A DNA stretch of 13,158 nt. It comes from Clostridia bacterium (GTDB taxonomy: Bacteria; Bacillota; Clostridia; Oscillospirales; Oscillospiraceae). The number at the start of each line of letters is the position of its first letter. The stretch's first letter is position 1. Under the pieces are notes generated by a model that was not told the DNA's origin, did not search any database, and worked only from the letters and a program-made list of their open reading frames with translations. The stretch lies in the NCBI GenBank assembly GCA_021153265.1, contig JAGKTU010000063.1, positions 1 through 13,158 of the forward strand, given 5' to 3'. Made by a program: the position numbers and the translations under genes. This document shows, in pieces, positions 1 through 6,870 of this stretch.

Positions 1-12
1 TTATTAGTATAA

Positions 13-246
13 TCAGTCTATTTCAACCATTACCTTTGTATTGCTTCTGACAGCAGTAGATCTTGCAATAGTGCGGATAGCTTTTGCTATTCTACCTTGC
101 TTACCGATAACCCTACCCATATCAGGCTCTGCAACGTGAAGGTGATAAATAATTACACCATCTTCATTAGGCTCGTCTTTATCAACCTTTACACATTCAG
201 GATTATCAACAAGACCCTGTGCAATAGTAATTAATAATTGTTCCAT
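13..246 (-). CDS. khpA: KH-domain RNA-binding protein KhpA (YlqC family)
   Basis: This 77-residue protein is the usual length for KhpA, a single KH-domain protein that binds RNA in the cytoplasm and, in other Firmicutes, partners with KhpB (Jag/EloR) in control of cell elongation and in sRNA binding. The GxxG loop of the KH fold is visible at residues 46-52 (VIGKQGR), followed by a basic helix (IAKAIRTIARS). The ATG is preceded by AAAGGAG seven bases upstream. It lies 29 bases downstream of rpsP, and ffh is upstream of that, the standard Firmicutes order in which rimM, trmD and rplS normally follow; those would be beyond the window start. Family and context agree, so the call is firm. The specific role in this organism is inferred from homologues. 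Confidence 0.95.
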   Translation of the reverse strand: MEQLLITIAQGLVDNPECVKVDKDEPNEDGVIIYHLHVAEPDMGRVIGKQGRIAKAIRTIARSTAVRSNTKVMVEID

Positions 247-275
247 TACTGAACTCCTTTAGGATTTGTTATAAA

Positions 276-521
276 TTACTCACCCAATACATTGTACTTT
301 GCGAACAAAGACTTAACTGTATCTGTCATTTGAGCACCATTAGCAATCCACTTCTTAGCCTTTTCGCCATCAACATTAACCTCAGCAGGGTTAACCATTG
401 GATTATAGTAACCAATCTCTTCAATGAAACGTCCATCTCTTGGGTATCTTGAATCTGCAACAACTACACGATAGAAAGGAGATTTCTTAGCACCCATACG
501 TCTTAATCTGATTTTAACCAT
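276..521 (-). CDS. rpsP: 30S ribosomal protein S16
   Basis: Small-subunit ribosomal protein of 81 residues, the normal length for S16, which binds 16S rRNA and helps early 30S assembly. The diagnostic N-terminus is present: MVKIRLRRMGAKKSPFYR, then VVADSRYPRDGRFIEEIGYY. The ATG has a clear GGAGG Shine-Dalgarno nine bases upstream. It sits between ffh (71-base gap) and khpA (29-base gap) on the same strand, so it is probably transcribed with them. The DNA is AT-rich, clearly unlike the GC-rich genes after about 3,700 although this is a core gene. That contrast is one of the reasons to suspect that the window joins two genomes. Confidence 0.98.
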   Translation of the reverse strand: MVKIRLRRMGAKKSPFYRVVVADSRYPRDGRFIEEIGYYNPMVNPAEVNVDGEKAKKWIANGAQMTDTVKSLFAKYNVLGE

Positions 522-592
522 TTTATTTTACCTCCGAAAATTATAAAAACTTATATCTTCACCAATCACTTGGATGAATAACTTATATTATT

Positions 593-1972
593 TTACATTC
601 CACTAAATGGATTATTACCGCCCATTGGATTCATTGGGCCACCCAAACCTGGAAGATGCTTATACTTGCGACGTTTTCCTTTTTTGCCACCAAGTTGCTT
701 CATAACCTTTTGCATTTGCTCAAACTGCTTAAGCAAACGATTAACATCCTCAACCTTCATACCGCATCCTGCGGCAATTCTCTTTTTACGTGAGGGATTT
801 ATTATTGAAGGCTTTTCTCTTTCCTGTGGTGTCATAGAAAGAATTATTGCCTCATTTTTATAGATTAAATTATCATCAACATCCATTTCATCTAGCTTAC
901 CGGTATCAACACCAGGTAGCTTTGATAAAATGCCTTTAATAGGTCCCATACGTTTAATTTGTCCAAACTGGTCAAGCAAATCGTTAAGGTCGAACTTGTG
1001 TTTAGATAGCTTCTCAGCCATTTCCTGTGCTTTTTTCTGGTCAAGTCTGTCCTCAGCCTCTTCTATCAATGTAAGCATATCGCCCATACCAAGAATACGA
1101 CTTGCCATTCTGTCAGGATGGAAAACCTCAAGGTCATCCATTTTTTCACCTGTACCCGCATATTTTATAGGTTTACCCGTTACAGATCTAACAGAAAGTG
1201 CCGCACCACCACGGGTATCACCATCCAGTTTTGTAAGAATAACCCCTGTGATATCAAGTAAATCATTAAATGATTTAGCTACGTTTACAGCATCCTGACC
1301 TGTCATAGAATCTACAACCAACAAAATTTCCTGTGGTTTTACTTCCTCTTTTATAGTTGCAAGTTCTCCCATAAGAGCTTCATCAATATGCAATCGTCCT
1401 GCTGTATCCAAAATAATCACATCATTACCGTAATCTTTAGCGTGCTTTATTGCTTCTTTAGCTATTTTAACAGGAGCAGTTTTTCCCATTTCAAAAACAG
1501 GTATATCTATTCCTTTTGCAACAACTTTAAGCTGTTCAATAGCCGCAGGTCTGTAAATATCACAAGCAACTACCAAAGGGCGGTGCCCCTCTTTCTTTAA
1601 CATTTTTGCAAGTTTTCCTGTGTGTGTAGTTTTACCTGAACCCTGCAATCCGCACATCATAATTACTGTGGGAGGCTTTGATGACCACTTAATTCTAACC
1701 TCTTCTCCCCCCATAAGAGATGTAAGTTCTTCATTTACGATCTTAATAACCATCTGAGCAGGTGTAAGGCTTTCCATAACATCAGAACCAACTGCTCTTT
1801 CAGATATTCGGTTTGTAAACTCCTTGGCTACCTTATAGTTAACGTCAGCCTCCAACAATGCAAGTCTTACTTCACGCATTGCTTCCTTTACGTCATTTTC
1901 TGTTAATTTACCTTTAGAACGCAGTTTTTTAAATGCGGCACTAAGTTTTTCAGACAAACCTTCAAAAGCCAA
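593..1972 (-). CDS. ffh: Signal recognition particle protein Ffh (SRP54)
   Basis: SRP GTPase that binds 4.5S/6S RNA and signal peptides on nascent chains and docks with FtsY at the membrane. Read from a TTG start it has 459 residues, normal for Ffh, and begins MAFEGLSEKL, the canonical N-terminus. The TTG (1972-1970) lies nine bases after AAAGG, whereas an in-frame GTG at 1981 falls within the ribosome-binding region, so TTG is preferred. GTPase motifs: GLQGSGKTT (about 108-116), DTAGR (189-193), TKLDGD (about 247-252). The methionine-rich M domain follows, with the RNA-binding segment IINPSRKKRIAAGCG (about 390-404) and a Gly/Met-rich tail. It is complete and unbroken. The truncated kinase ORF ends only 17 bases upstream, where Firmicutes usually have ylxM. 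Confidence 0.97.
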   Translation of the reverse strand: MAFEGLSEKLSAAFKKLRSKGKLTENDVKEAMREVRLALLEADVNYKVAKEFTNRISERAVGSDVMESLTPAQMVIKIVNEELTSLMGGEEVRIKWSSKPPTVIMMCGLQGSGKTTHTGKLAKMLKKEGHRPLVVACDIYRPAAIEQLKVVAKGIDIPVFEMGKTAPVKIAKEAIKHAKDYGNDVIILDTAGRLHIDEALMGELATIKEEVKPQEILLVVDSMTGQDAVNVAKSFNDLLDITGVILTKLDGDTRGGAALSVRSVTGKPIKYAGTGEKMDDLEVFHPDRMASRILGMGDMLTLIEEAEDRLDQKKAQEMAEKLSKHKFDLNDLLDQFGQIKRMGPIKGILSKLPGVDTGKLDEMDVDDNLIYKNEAIILSMTPQEREKPSIINPSRKKRIAAGCGMKVEDVNRLLKQFEQMQKVMKQLGGKKGKRRKYKHLPGLGGPMNPMGGNNPFSGM

Positions 1973-1989
1973 ATAAACCACCCTTTCAA

Positions 1990-3684
1990 TCAGAATTTTT
2001 TATTTATTTCGTATATAGCCGTTATCGCCTTGTCACAACATTCGGCAATATATGAATTATGACATTCAAAATTATTTTCACTATGAATATTTGTTATGGC
2101 ATTTTCTACAATTGGCTGAATGGTAAGTGCAGGAATATGAAAGTCATCTGAATTCATCTCAAATGAGAAGGTCATATCTGGGAAACGCACGTTTTCAATG
2201 CTGATGTAATGGCGAACGTGCTCCATTTCCTGCGACATTAAAATCGGTTTAGGATTATCCAGTTCTCCGAAATTACCGCGCAGATACTTTGCGAAGTTAT
2301 GAACGAGTTCTCCGGCTTTTGGAGGATCAATGATGCAAAGCTGTTCAATGCTGCCCAAAGTGTTGTAAATGAAGTGGGGACGGATTTGGCTCATCATAGT
2401 AGAAATTCTGCTTTCGGTAAGCTCCGCATTAAGTACAATTTTTTCGGTCTCCAATTCTTTCGCTTTTGAAAGTGCATTAATGCCGTTAGGTATAACTTTG
2501 AGCACGACAACCATTGCTACAACAAAGAAAACAGTAAAAATATATCTTGAGGAAACTCCGCCCTTCCATAATCCAAGGTCGGTCATGATAACATCAACAC
2601 CAAAGGAAACCAGTGGCAAAATTGCGCCGAAATAAAGCCAACGTTCTTTTCCTTTTGTAACAACTAACTCACGAATAAGACATCCGAGCAGAATGATGTT
2701 TGCAAGTATTTGTACACTGGCCCAATAAAGCCAGGTATCAAAAAAGAGTATGTCTGTCAAAACTGGCAAAACAAGAAGTACAGCATTAACAACGCCAAGC
2801 AGTGTAACGGTGACGATACCGATTGTCCTCGTGTCTTTCAAAAACTGCACAAGTGCAACGCAAAGAAAGAACATATAGAACATCATAGAGCAGCCCAAAA
2901 TCGTCGTATTGGATACAACGGATTCGTTCCAGAATGAAACGCCGTCTGCGCTATAAGACAGATATGTACCGGCAAATAAAATCACAGTGCCGAACAGCCA
3001 AATAATCTTGCTGTTTTTTATATGTATCAGTGTTGAGAATAAAGCTGTTCCCAAAACGACAAGAGAAATGATGGCAAACAACAGGCCAATGTCTCTTTGA
3101 GTTTTTCCGCTTTCAAGAACTCCTTTTTCAAACTCAATATCTGTCCACAAGGCTGTGCTGGAAAGCATCTCGTCAATAGCAGTTTCGTTACCAAAACGAT
3201 GGGGATTATGAATCAAAATCTCGATAGGCTCTTCACTTCCGCTTGTCAGAACATAAGCAGACCAATCCTCGTGGCAAGCAGAATCTCCGTATAAAGGATT
3301 TTCCACATCCATTACATATGGTTCATGTTCGCCCTCATAGAAAGTCAAATTAATGTGGTCTGTATAGAACGCTATGGGCATATCGCCGCTATAAACGCCA
3401 ATATATTCGCCATCCGGGGTCAGCATGTGGAAGTTTCCCCGCAGCGTTACATCTCCCTCAGTAGAAGGAATGTGGTTTCCTTTGACGATCTTCTGCCACT
3501 GCCCACCGGCGATACGATATTCGCCATCAAAATACACCTGTGCAACCAAAGCCGGCATGGCCTGATTGCTGGTTACATTGCCGCGCCACAGCAGCACAAG
3601 GGCGCAAAGCAGTATGCATATTGCGCCAATTGCTTGTAAATGTAAAGATTTGAATATGTAAAATCTGTCTTTCAATTTAGGCAT
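1990..3684 (-). CDS. Seven-TM LytS-type sensor histidine kinase, C-terminally truncated with a foreign tail
   Basis: Read from ATG 3684 (GGAGG eight bases upstream; a TTG at 3699 lies inside that site) this is 564 residues. There is one TM helix at about 15-35, an extracytoplasmic domain at about 40-195, then seven hydrophobic segments to about 400, resembling 7TMR-DISM receptors. A short helix leads to a His_kinase (LytS/YehU type) domain: SQIRPHFIYNTLGSIEQL with phosphoacceptor His437, then LTIQPIVENAI (about 520-530), the N-box. The ATPase domain stops there. The last 34 residues (TNIHSENNFECHNSY and on) resemble no HATPase segment, and the DxGxG and later ATP-lid motifs are absent. It therefore should not bind ATP normally. 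It lies 60 bases after lrgB, fitting a LytS-like regulator of lrgAB, but no response regulator is present. It is probably a partial kinase joined to the end of another gene. Confidence 0.75.
   Translation of the reverse strand: MPKLKDRFYIFKSLHLQAIGAICILLCALVLLWRGNVTSNQAMPALVAQVYFDGEYRIAGGQWQKIVKGNHIPSTEGDVTLRGNFHMLTPDGEYIGVYSGDMPIAFYTDHINLTFYEGEHEPYVMDVENPLYGDSACHEDWSAYVLTSGSEEPIEILIHNPHRFGNETAIDEMLSSTALWTDIEFEKGVLESGKTQRDIGLLFAIISLVVLGTALFSTLIHIKNSKIIWLFGTVILFAGTYLSYSADGVSFWNESVVSNTTILGCSMMFYMFFLCVALVQFLKDTRTIGIVTVTLLGVVNAVLLVLPVLTDILFFDTWLYWASVQILANIILLGCLIRELVVTKGKERWLYFGAILPLVSFGVDVIMTDLGLWKGGVSSRYIFTVFFVVAMVVVLKVIPNGINALSKAKELETEKIVLNAELTESRISTMMSQIRPHFIYNTLGSIEQLCIIDPPKAGELVHNFAKYLRGNFGELDNPKPILMSQEMEHVRHYISIENVRFPDMTFSFEMNSDDFHIPALTIQPIVENAITNIHSENNFECHNSYIAECCDKAITAIYEINKKF
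2086..2110. other. Probable junction between kinase gene and AT-rich ffh locus
   Basis: On the minus strand the reading frame passes from the conserved kinase N-box (VENAI, codons at 2095-2109) directly into sequence with very low GC (line 2041-2100 is 15/60 GC) and no kinase similarity. From here to position 1 the composition matches ffh-rpsP-khpA. The boundary could be an assembly join, a deletion or a recombination event. No target-site duplication, insertion sequence or integrase was seen beside it. The exact base cannot be fixed from one sequence. Confidence 0.6.
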
Positions 3685-3744
3685 TTGCTTAGCCTCCAAA
3701 AAATACGTCTGCTTATATCCTATCTGCGCAGAGCCGCAGTCTGA

Positions 3745-4431
3745 CTATGCCAACACCCATGACAGGATCACACTGGTGATCAGACCGGCCAATGTCAGCG
3801 ACAGGCTGCTCACCGCGCCGCTCAGCTGCGATATTTCCATGGCTCTGCTGGTGCCGATCACATGAGAGGCAGTTCCAAAGCTCACACCTTTGGAAATGGG
3901 GTCATTCAGACGAAACAGCTTTGCCAGTTGGGGGCCTGCGATGTTGCCGAAGATACCGGTGGCAGAGATCACCGCCGTGGTCAATGCGCCCACGCCGCCG
4001 GCCTGCTCGCTGAGGGCCACGCCAATAGCCGCCGTGACACTCTTGGGCAGCAGGGAAACCGTCAGCACCTCATCAAAGCCCAATGCTCTGGACAGCAGCC
4101 ACACAGACAGCAGACTGGACAGGGTGCCGCCGAGCACACCGATGAAGATCGCAGGCAGATGCCGCCTGAGCGACTGCAGCTGCTCGTAAAATGCGATGGC
4201 AAGGCAAATCGTGGCAGGGGTCATCAGATATGTCAGTGGTTTGCAGTCATTCCGGTACTGCTCCACCGGGATATCCAGCGCCCACAACGCCAGCATCACC
4301 AGTGCCGCGCCGATCAAAATGGGATTCAATACGGCCTTTTTCCACTTTTTCTGGCAGGCGTATCCGGTATAAAACGCCCCGATGGACAAAACGATGCAGA
4401 AAAAGCCGCTTCCGGTCAGCCATTTACCCAT
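3745..4431 (-). CDS. lrgB: LrgB/CidB-family membrane protein
   Basis: Integral membrane protein of 228 residues, the usual LrgB size, with repeated hydrophobic helices and family-typical segments: LTVSLLPKSVTAAIGVALS, TAVISATGIFGNIAGP and GTASHVIGTSRAMEISQ. LrgB works with holin-like LrgA in controlling murein hydrolase activity and cell death in Staphylococcus; in other species LrgAB-type proteins have been linked to pyruvate or other small-acid transport, so the role here is uncertain. ATG 4431 is preferred because GGCGG lies eight bases upstream; an in-frame GTG at 4440 is too close to that site. The start lies four bases after the lrgA stop (4424-4426), which implies translational coupling. 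The DNA is strongly GC-rich, unlike the kinase gene 60 bases downstream. Confidence 0.9.
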   Translation of the reverse strand: MGKWLTGSGFFCIVLSIGAFYTGYACQKKWKKAVLNPILIGAALVMLALWALDIPVEQYRNDCKPLTYLMTPATICLAIAFYEQLQSLRRHLPAIFIGVLGGTLSSLLSVWLLSRALGFDEVLTVSLLPKSVTAAIGVALSEQAGGVGALTTAVISATGIFGNIAGPQLAKLFRLNDPISKGVSFGTASHVIGTSRAMEISQLSGAVSSLSLTLAGLITSVILSWVLA

Positions 4432-4780
4432 CCTGCTCACCGCCTTTGTGGAAAAGCTTGGTCAGGAGTCCCGACACGCCGAAGGTCAGCACCGTGGTGA
4501 CCGCGATAAGCAGGATCATTTTCAGAATCTCCGACTGGATCTGTTCCCAGCAAGCCATCAGTCCCACCGCAGGCACCATAAACAGCAGCGGCAGCAGGGA
4601 AACCAGAAAGTCCCCGGTCTGCTTCACGTCTTCCACCTTCACCAGTTTGCACGTCAAGGCCAGAAGCAGCAGCACCATGCCGTAGATCGATGCCGGAATC
4701 GGAAAGGGCAGCAGTCCATGGCACACATCCCCAGCCAGACTGAACAGCAGGATGATCCCCAGTTGTCGAATATATTTCAT
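4424..4780 (-). CDS. lrgA: LrgA/CidA-family holin-like membrane protein
   Basis: Small membrane protein of 118 residues with four hydrophobic segments, the normal LrgA/CidA size. Family features seen are the N-terminal QLGIILLFSLAGD and the conserved FPIPASIYGMVLLLLAL, followed by LLPLLFMVPAVGLM and a charged C-terminus. LrgA/CidA proteins are holin/antiholin-like and act at the cytoplasmic membrane with LrgB. The ATG has GGAGA seven bases upstream. It is the first gene of the lrgAB operon, with a recognisable promoter at 4825-4853 transcribing toward it. Its neighbour two genes on is a LytS-type kinase, which matches the LytSR-lrgAB linkage known in Staphylococcus and Bacillus, although that kinase is broken here. 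Confidence 0.9.
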   Translation of the reverse strand: MKYIRQLGIILLFSLAGDVCHGLLPFPIPASIYGMVLLLLALTCKLVKVEDVKQTGDFLVSLLPLLFMVPAVGLMACWEQIQSEILKMILLIAVTTVLTFGVSGLLTKLFHKGGEQDG

Positions 4781-4824
4781 GTTTATCTCTCCAATCCGAT
4801 CAAAACCGTCGGGATTTGGCTTTC

Positions 4825-4853
4825 ATTGTATCACGAACCCGGCATTTCCGCAA
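4825..4853 (-). promoter_or_regulatory. Predicted sigma-A promoter of lrgAB
   Basis: Minus-strand -10 TACAAT (4825-4830) with an upstream TGA giving an extended -10, and -35 TTGCGG (4848-4853) at 17-base spacing. The predicted start is about 40 bases before the lrgA ATG. An inverted repeat AAGGG-N6-CCCTT (4852-4867) overlaps the edge of the -35 and could be an operator. This is pattern matching only. Confidence 0.55.
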
Positions 4854-4902
4854 GGGATTTGACCCTTATCCGCGTCCATGATGAACCTTTCGGCATTAGG
4901 GC

Positions 4903-4928
4903 ATACAGCGGCATGGCTGATGCTGTAT
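4903..4928. promoter_or_regulatory. Dyad ATACAGC-N12-GCTGTAT, candidate operator
   Basis: Perfect seven-base inverted half-sites separated by 12 bases, with half-site centres 19 bases apart, about two helical turns. It lies 36 bases upstream of the -35 of the plus-strand operon and about 50 bases upstream of the lrgA -35. This geometry suits a dimeric or tetrameric regulator. NikR-type and LysR-type sites have comparable layouts, but no regulator is identified and the assignment is open. Confidence 0.35.
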
Positions 4929-4944
4929 TTCCACCTGTCCCACC

Positions 4945-4964
4945 GGATATATCCCCCCTGGGGG
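4945..4964. promoter_or_regulatory. Two abutting palindromes next to the -35, candidate operator
   Basis: GGATATATCC (4945-4954) is a perfect ten-base palindrome. It runs directly into CCCCCTGGGGG (4954-4964), an odd-length dyad centred on T4959. The second ends on the base before the predicted -35, a position where a bound repressor would block RNA polymerase. The GC block could instead simply form a hairpin or reflect local composition. Confidence 0.35.
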
Positions 4965-4994
4965 CTTACATAAACCCAAAACCGATGCTATAAT
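4965..4994 (+). promoter_or_regulatory. Predicted sigma-A promoter of the metal-chelate transport operon
   Basis: A consensus -10 TATAAT (4989-4994) is preceded by TGC, forming an extended -10. CTTACA (4965-4970) is a four-of-six -35 match at 18-base spacing. Transcription would start near 5001, which makes the ATG at 5006 nearly leaderless and favours the ATG at 5039. Confidence 0.65.
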
Positions 4995-5038
4995 ACACAA
5001 AACGTATGAAAGCTATCTGTCAGGAGAAAGAAATAACC

Positions 5039-6106
5039 ATGAACGCTATCCACGAACTGAAAAAAAGGCGTAAGCGAAATACCGTGGTGGTCGCCGCATT
5101 GCTGGCGGCTGTCCTTGCCATAGGTGTTTCGTGTTTATTTGTCGGCTCCTCCGACATGTCCTTCACCGAATCTCTGGGTGCCCTTACCGGCTACGGCAGT
5201 CCCGCCCACCTGCGCATCATCTGGCGCATCCGGGTACCCCGGGTGCTGGCGGCCGTCATCGCCGGCGCAGGTCTGGCGGTGTCCGGTCTTGTGATGCAGA
5301 CCACGCTGAACAATTCCATGGCCTCCCCCTCCACGCTGGGCGTTTCCAATGCGGCGGTGTTCGGCGCAAACCTTTCCATCATCGCCTTCGCCGGCGGTTT
5401 CCTCTCCACGGGCAACAATCTTTCCAGTTTCGATGTGGGTGCGAACCCTTTTGCAACCTCTGCGCTGGCATTCGTGTTTTCAACAGCCTCTATTTTGCTG
5501 ATTCTGGGTCTTTGTACCCTCCGGTCCTTTTCCCCCAATGTGGTAGTCCTGGCCGGTATGGCCATCGGCTCTATCTGGACCGCCGCCACCACCATTTTGC
5601 AGTTTTACGCCACCGATGTGGGCCTGTCCGCCGCCGTGGTCTGGAGCTTCGGCGATCTGGGCCGGGCTACCTACCGCACCGATGCCATTATGGCAGCGGT
5701 GGTTCTGGCGGGTATTGTATTCTTTATGCTGATGTCCTGGAAGTATAACGCCCTCCTCAGCGGCGAAGCCACCGCCAAGACCATGGGCATCCATGTGGAG
5801 GGACTGCGGTTTGTATCTCTTTTACTGGCCTCGGTCATCACCGCCGCCTGCGTGTCTTTCTTGGGTGTCATCGGATTTGTTGGCATCATCTGCCCCCATG
5901 TGACCAAAAAACTGCTGGGTCAGGATCACCGGGTCACCGTCCCCGTGTCCTGTCTCATGGGAAGCCTGCTGCTTTTACTGGCAGATACGGCCTCCCGAAG
6001 CCTCGGCAGCGGCTCCGCCCTGCCGGTGGGCGCCATCACATCCTTACTGGGCGCGCCCTTCTTTATCGCCATCATCTTCAGCCGAAAGGAGAACCGCAGA
6101 TGCTGA
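5039..6106 (+). CDS. FecCD-family ABC transporter permease (metal-chelate/haem/corrinoid type)
   Basis: Multi-pass inner-membrane permease of 355 residues, typical of the FecCD/BtuC family that imports ferric siderophores, haem or vitamin B12. Family signatures: RIRVPRVLAAVIAGAGLAVS followed by ASPSTLGVSNAAVFGA near the N-terminus, and GFVGIICPHVTKKLLGQDHR near the C-terminus, the coupling region contacting the ATPase. Around ten hydrophobic segments are visible. The ATG at 5039 is chosen because the predicted promoter would start transcription near 5001; AGGAG lies 12 bases upstream, a rather long spacing, and an in-frame ATG at 5006 would add 11 residues. Its stop overlaps the ATPase start by seven bases. 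The family is clear, but the substrate cannot be told from sequence. Confidence 0.92.
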   Translation: MNAIHELKKRRKRNTVVVAALLAAVLAIGVSCLFVGSSDMSFTESLGALTGYGSPAHLRIIWRIRVPRVLAAVIAGAGLAVSGLVMQTTLNNSMASPSTLGVSNAAVFGANLSIIAFAGGFLSTGNNLSSFDVGANPFATSALAFVFSTASILLILGLCTLRSFSPNVVVLAGMAIGSIWTAATTILQFYATDVGLSAAVVWSFGDLGRATYRTDAIMAAVVLAGIVFFMLMSWKYNALLSGEATAKTMGIHVEGLRFVSLLLASVITAACVSFLGVIGFVGIICPHVTKKLLGQDHRVTVPVSCLMGSLLLLLADTASRSLGSGSALPVGAITSLLGAPFFIAIIFSRKENRRC

Positions 6107-6870
6107 AAGTAGAAAATTTGCACTTCCGTTACAGCAGAACCGGCGACCCCGTTCTGCACGGCACTTCTCTGGAGCTGAAGCAGGGTGAGATCGGCATCCT
6201 GCTTGGCAAGAACGGCTCCGGCAAGACCACCCTGTTCAAGAATATCTTAGGTATCGAGAAGCCCAAAAGCGGCGCGCTCCAATTCAACGGAGAAAACCTG
6301 CTGAAAATGAAACGCCGGGAGCGCTCCCGTCGCATCGCCTACGTCCCTCAGGACATCCACTTCGGCGCGCTGAGCGTCTTCGACTCCATTTTGATGGGCC
6401 GGGTGTCCTATTTCGGTTTGAAAGCCAGCCACGACGATTATCTGGCCGTGGAAAAGATCATCGAAGATATGGGACTGACCGATTTTGCCCACCGGAATGT
6501 GGACGAGCTTTCCGGCGGCGAACGGCAGAAGATCGCCATCGCCCGGGCCATGGCGCAAGAGCCGAAACTGATGGTCTTCGACGAGCCCACCGGCAACTTA
6601 GACATCGCCAATGAACACCTCATCATGGTGGAGGCCAAAAAGCTGGCAAAAGAAAAGAACATCAGCATTCTGTCTTCCCTCCACGATCTGAACCAAGCCC
6701 TTACCTTTGGCGACAAATTCTTCTTTATGAAAGACGGCGTGGTCAAGTACGCCGGCGGCAAGGAGATCGTCACCGAAGCGGTGATCAAGGATATTTTTGA
6801 CATCGACGTCAGAATTGTTGAAATAGAGAACCATAAAGTCATCTTAGGAGGTAACTATCATGCAAGTTAA
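6100..6870 (+). CDS. ABC transporter ATP-binding protein (FecE/FepC/BtuD type)
   Basis: Cytoplasmic ATPase of 256 residues that powers the adjacent permease. All nucleotide-binding motifs are intact: Walker A GKNGSGKT (36-43), Q-loop at Gln84 (YVPQD), signature LSGGERQ (137-143), Walker B LMVFDEPTGNLD (157-168) and switch His195 (SSLHDLNQ). The order and spacing match COG1120-type siderophore/cobalamin ATPases. It overlaps the permease by seven bases at the front and the binding protein by 11 bases at the back, so the three are almost certainly translationally coupled and form one importer. The ATG at 6100 has a Shine-Dalgarno-like AAAGGAG within the permease gene. Confidence 0.95.
   Translation: MLKVENLHFRYSRTGDPVLHGTSLELKQGEIGILLGKNGSGKTTLFKNILGIEKPKSGALQFNGENLLKMKRRERSRRIAYVPQDIHFGALSVFDSILMGRVSYFGLKASHDDYLAVEKIIEDMGLTDFAHRNVDELSGGERQKIAIARAMAQEPKLMVFDEPTGNLDIANEHLIMVEAKKLAKEKNISILSSLHDLNQALTFGDKFFFMKDGVVKYAGGKEIVTEAVIKDIFDIDVRIVEIENHKVILGGNYHAS

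Larger units (their letters stand above)
4781..5038. other. Divergent intergenic region between lrgAB and the transport operon
   Basis: About 258 bases without a convincing gene. It holds a promoter for each flanking operon and, between them, three dyads: ATACAGC-N12-GCTGTAT (4903-4928), GGATATATCC (4945-4954) and CCCCCTGGGGG (4954-4964). No cobalamin, NiCo, FMN or other riboswitch core was recognised. The plus-strand leader after the predicted start is only about 38 bases, too short for a riboswitch, so control is more likely by a DNA-binding regulator. Confidence 0.6.

Noticed and set aside
531..545. TATAAT (minus strand, 540-545) upstream of rpsP as a promoter
   Set aside because: Transcription would start around 533, inside the rpsP Shine-Dalgarno (531-535), leaving no usable ribosome-binding site. 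No -35 at proper spacing was found. The region is simply AT-rich.
1990..2110. Insertion sequence or phage attachment site at the kinase boundary
   Set aside because: No inverted terminal repeats, target duplication, tRNA gene or recombinase was visible near the junction.
3724..3739. CTGCG-N6-CGCAG hairpin between lrgB and the kinase as a terminator
   Set aside because: The stem is only five base pairs and no T-run follows on the minus strand.
3792..4500. Long plus-strand ORFs opposite lrgB and lrgA
   Set aside because: They lie antisense to well-supported genes, have low-complexity basic composition and match no family. They are by-products of high GC content.
4954..4964. CCCCCTGGGGG as a transcription terminator
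   Set aside because: The arms are five bases with one base between them, too tight for an RNA hairpin, and no T-run follows. An operator or chance palindrome is more plausible.
4781..5038. Cobalamin or NiCo riboswitch upstream of the transport operon
   Set aside because: No B12-box or related core was seen, and the predicted transcription start leaves a leader of only about 38 bases.
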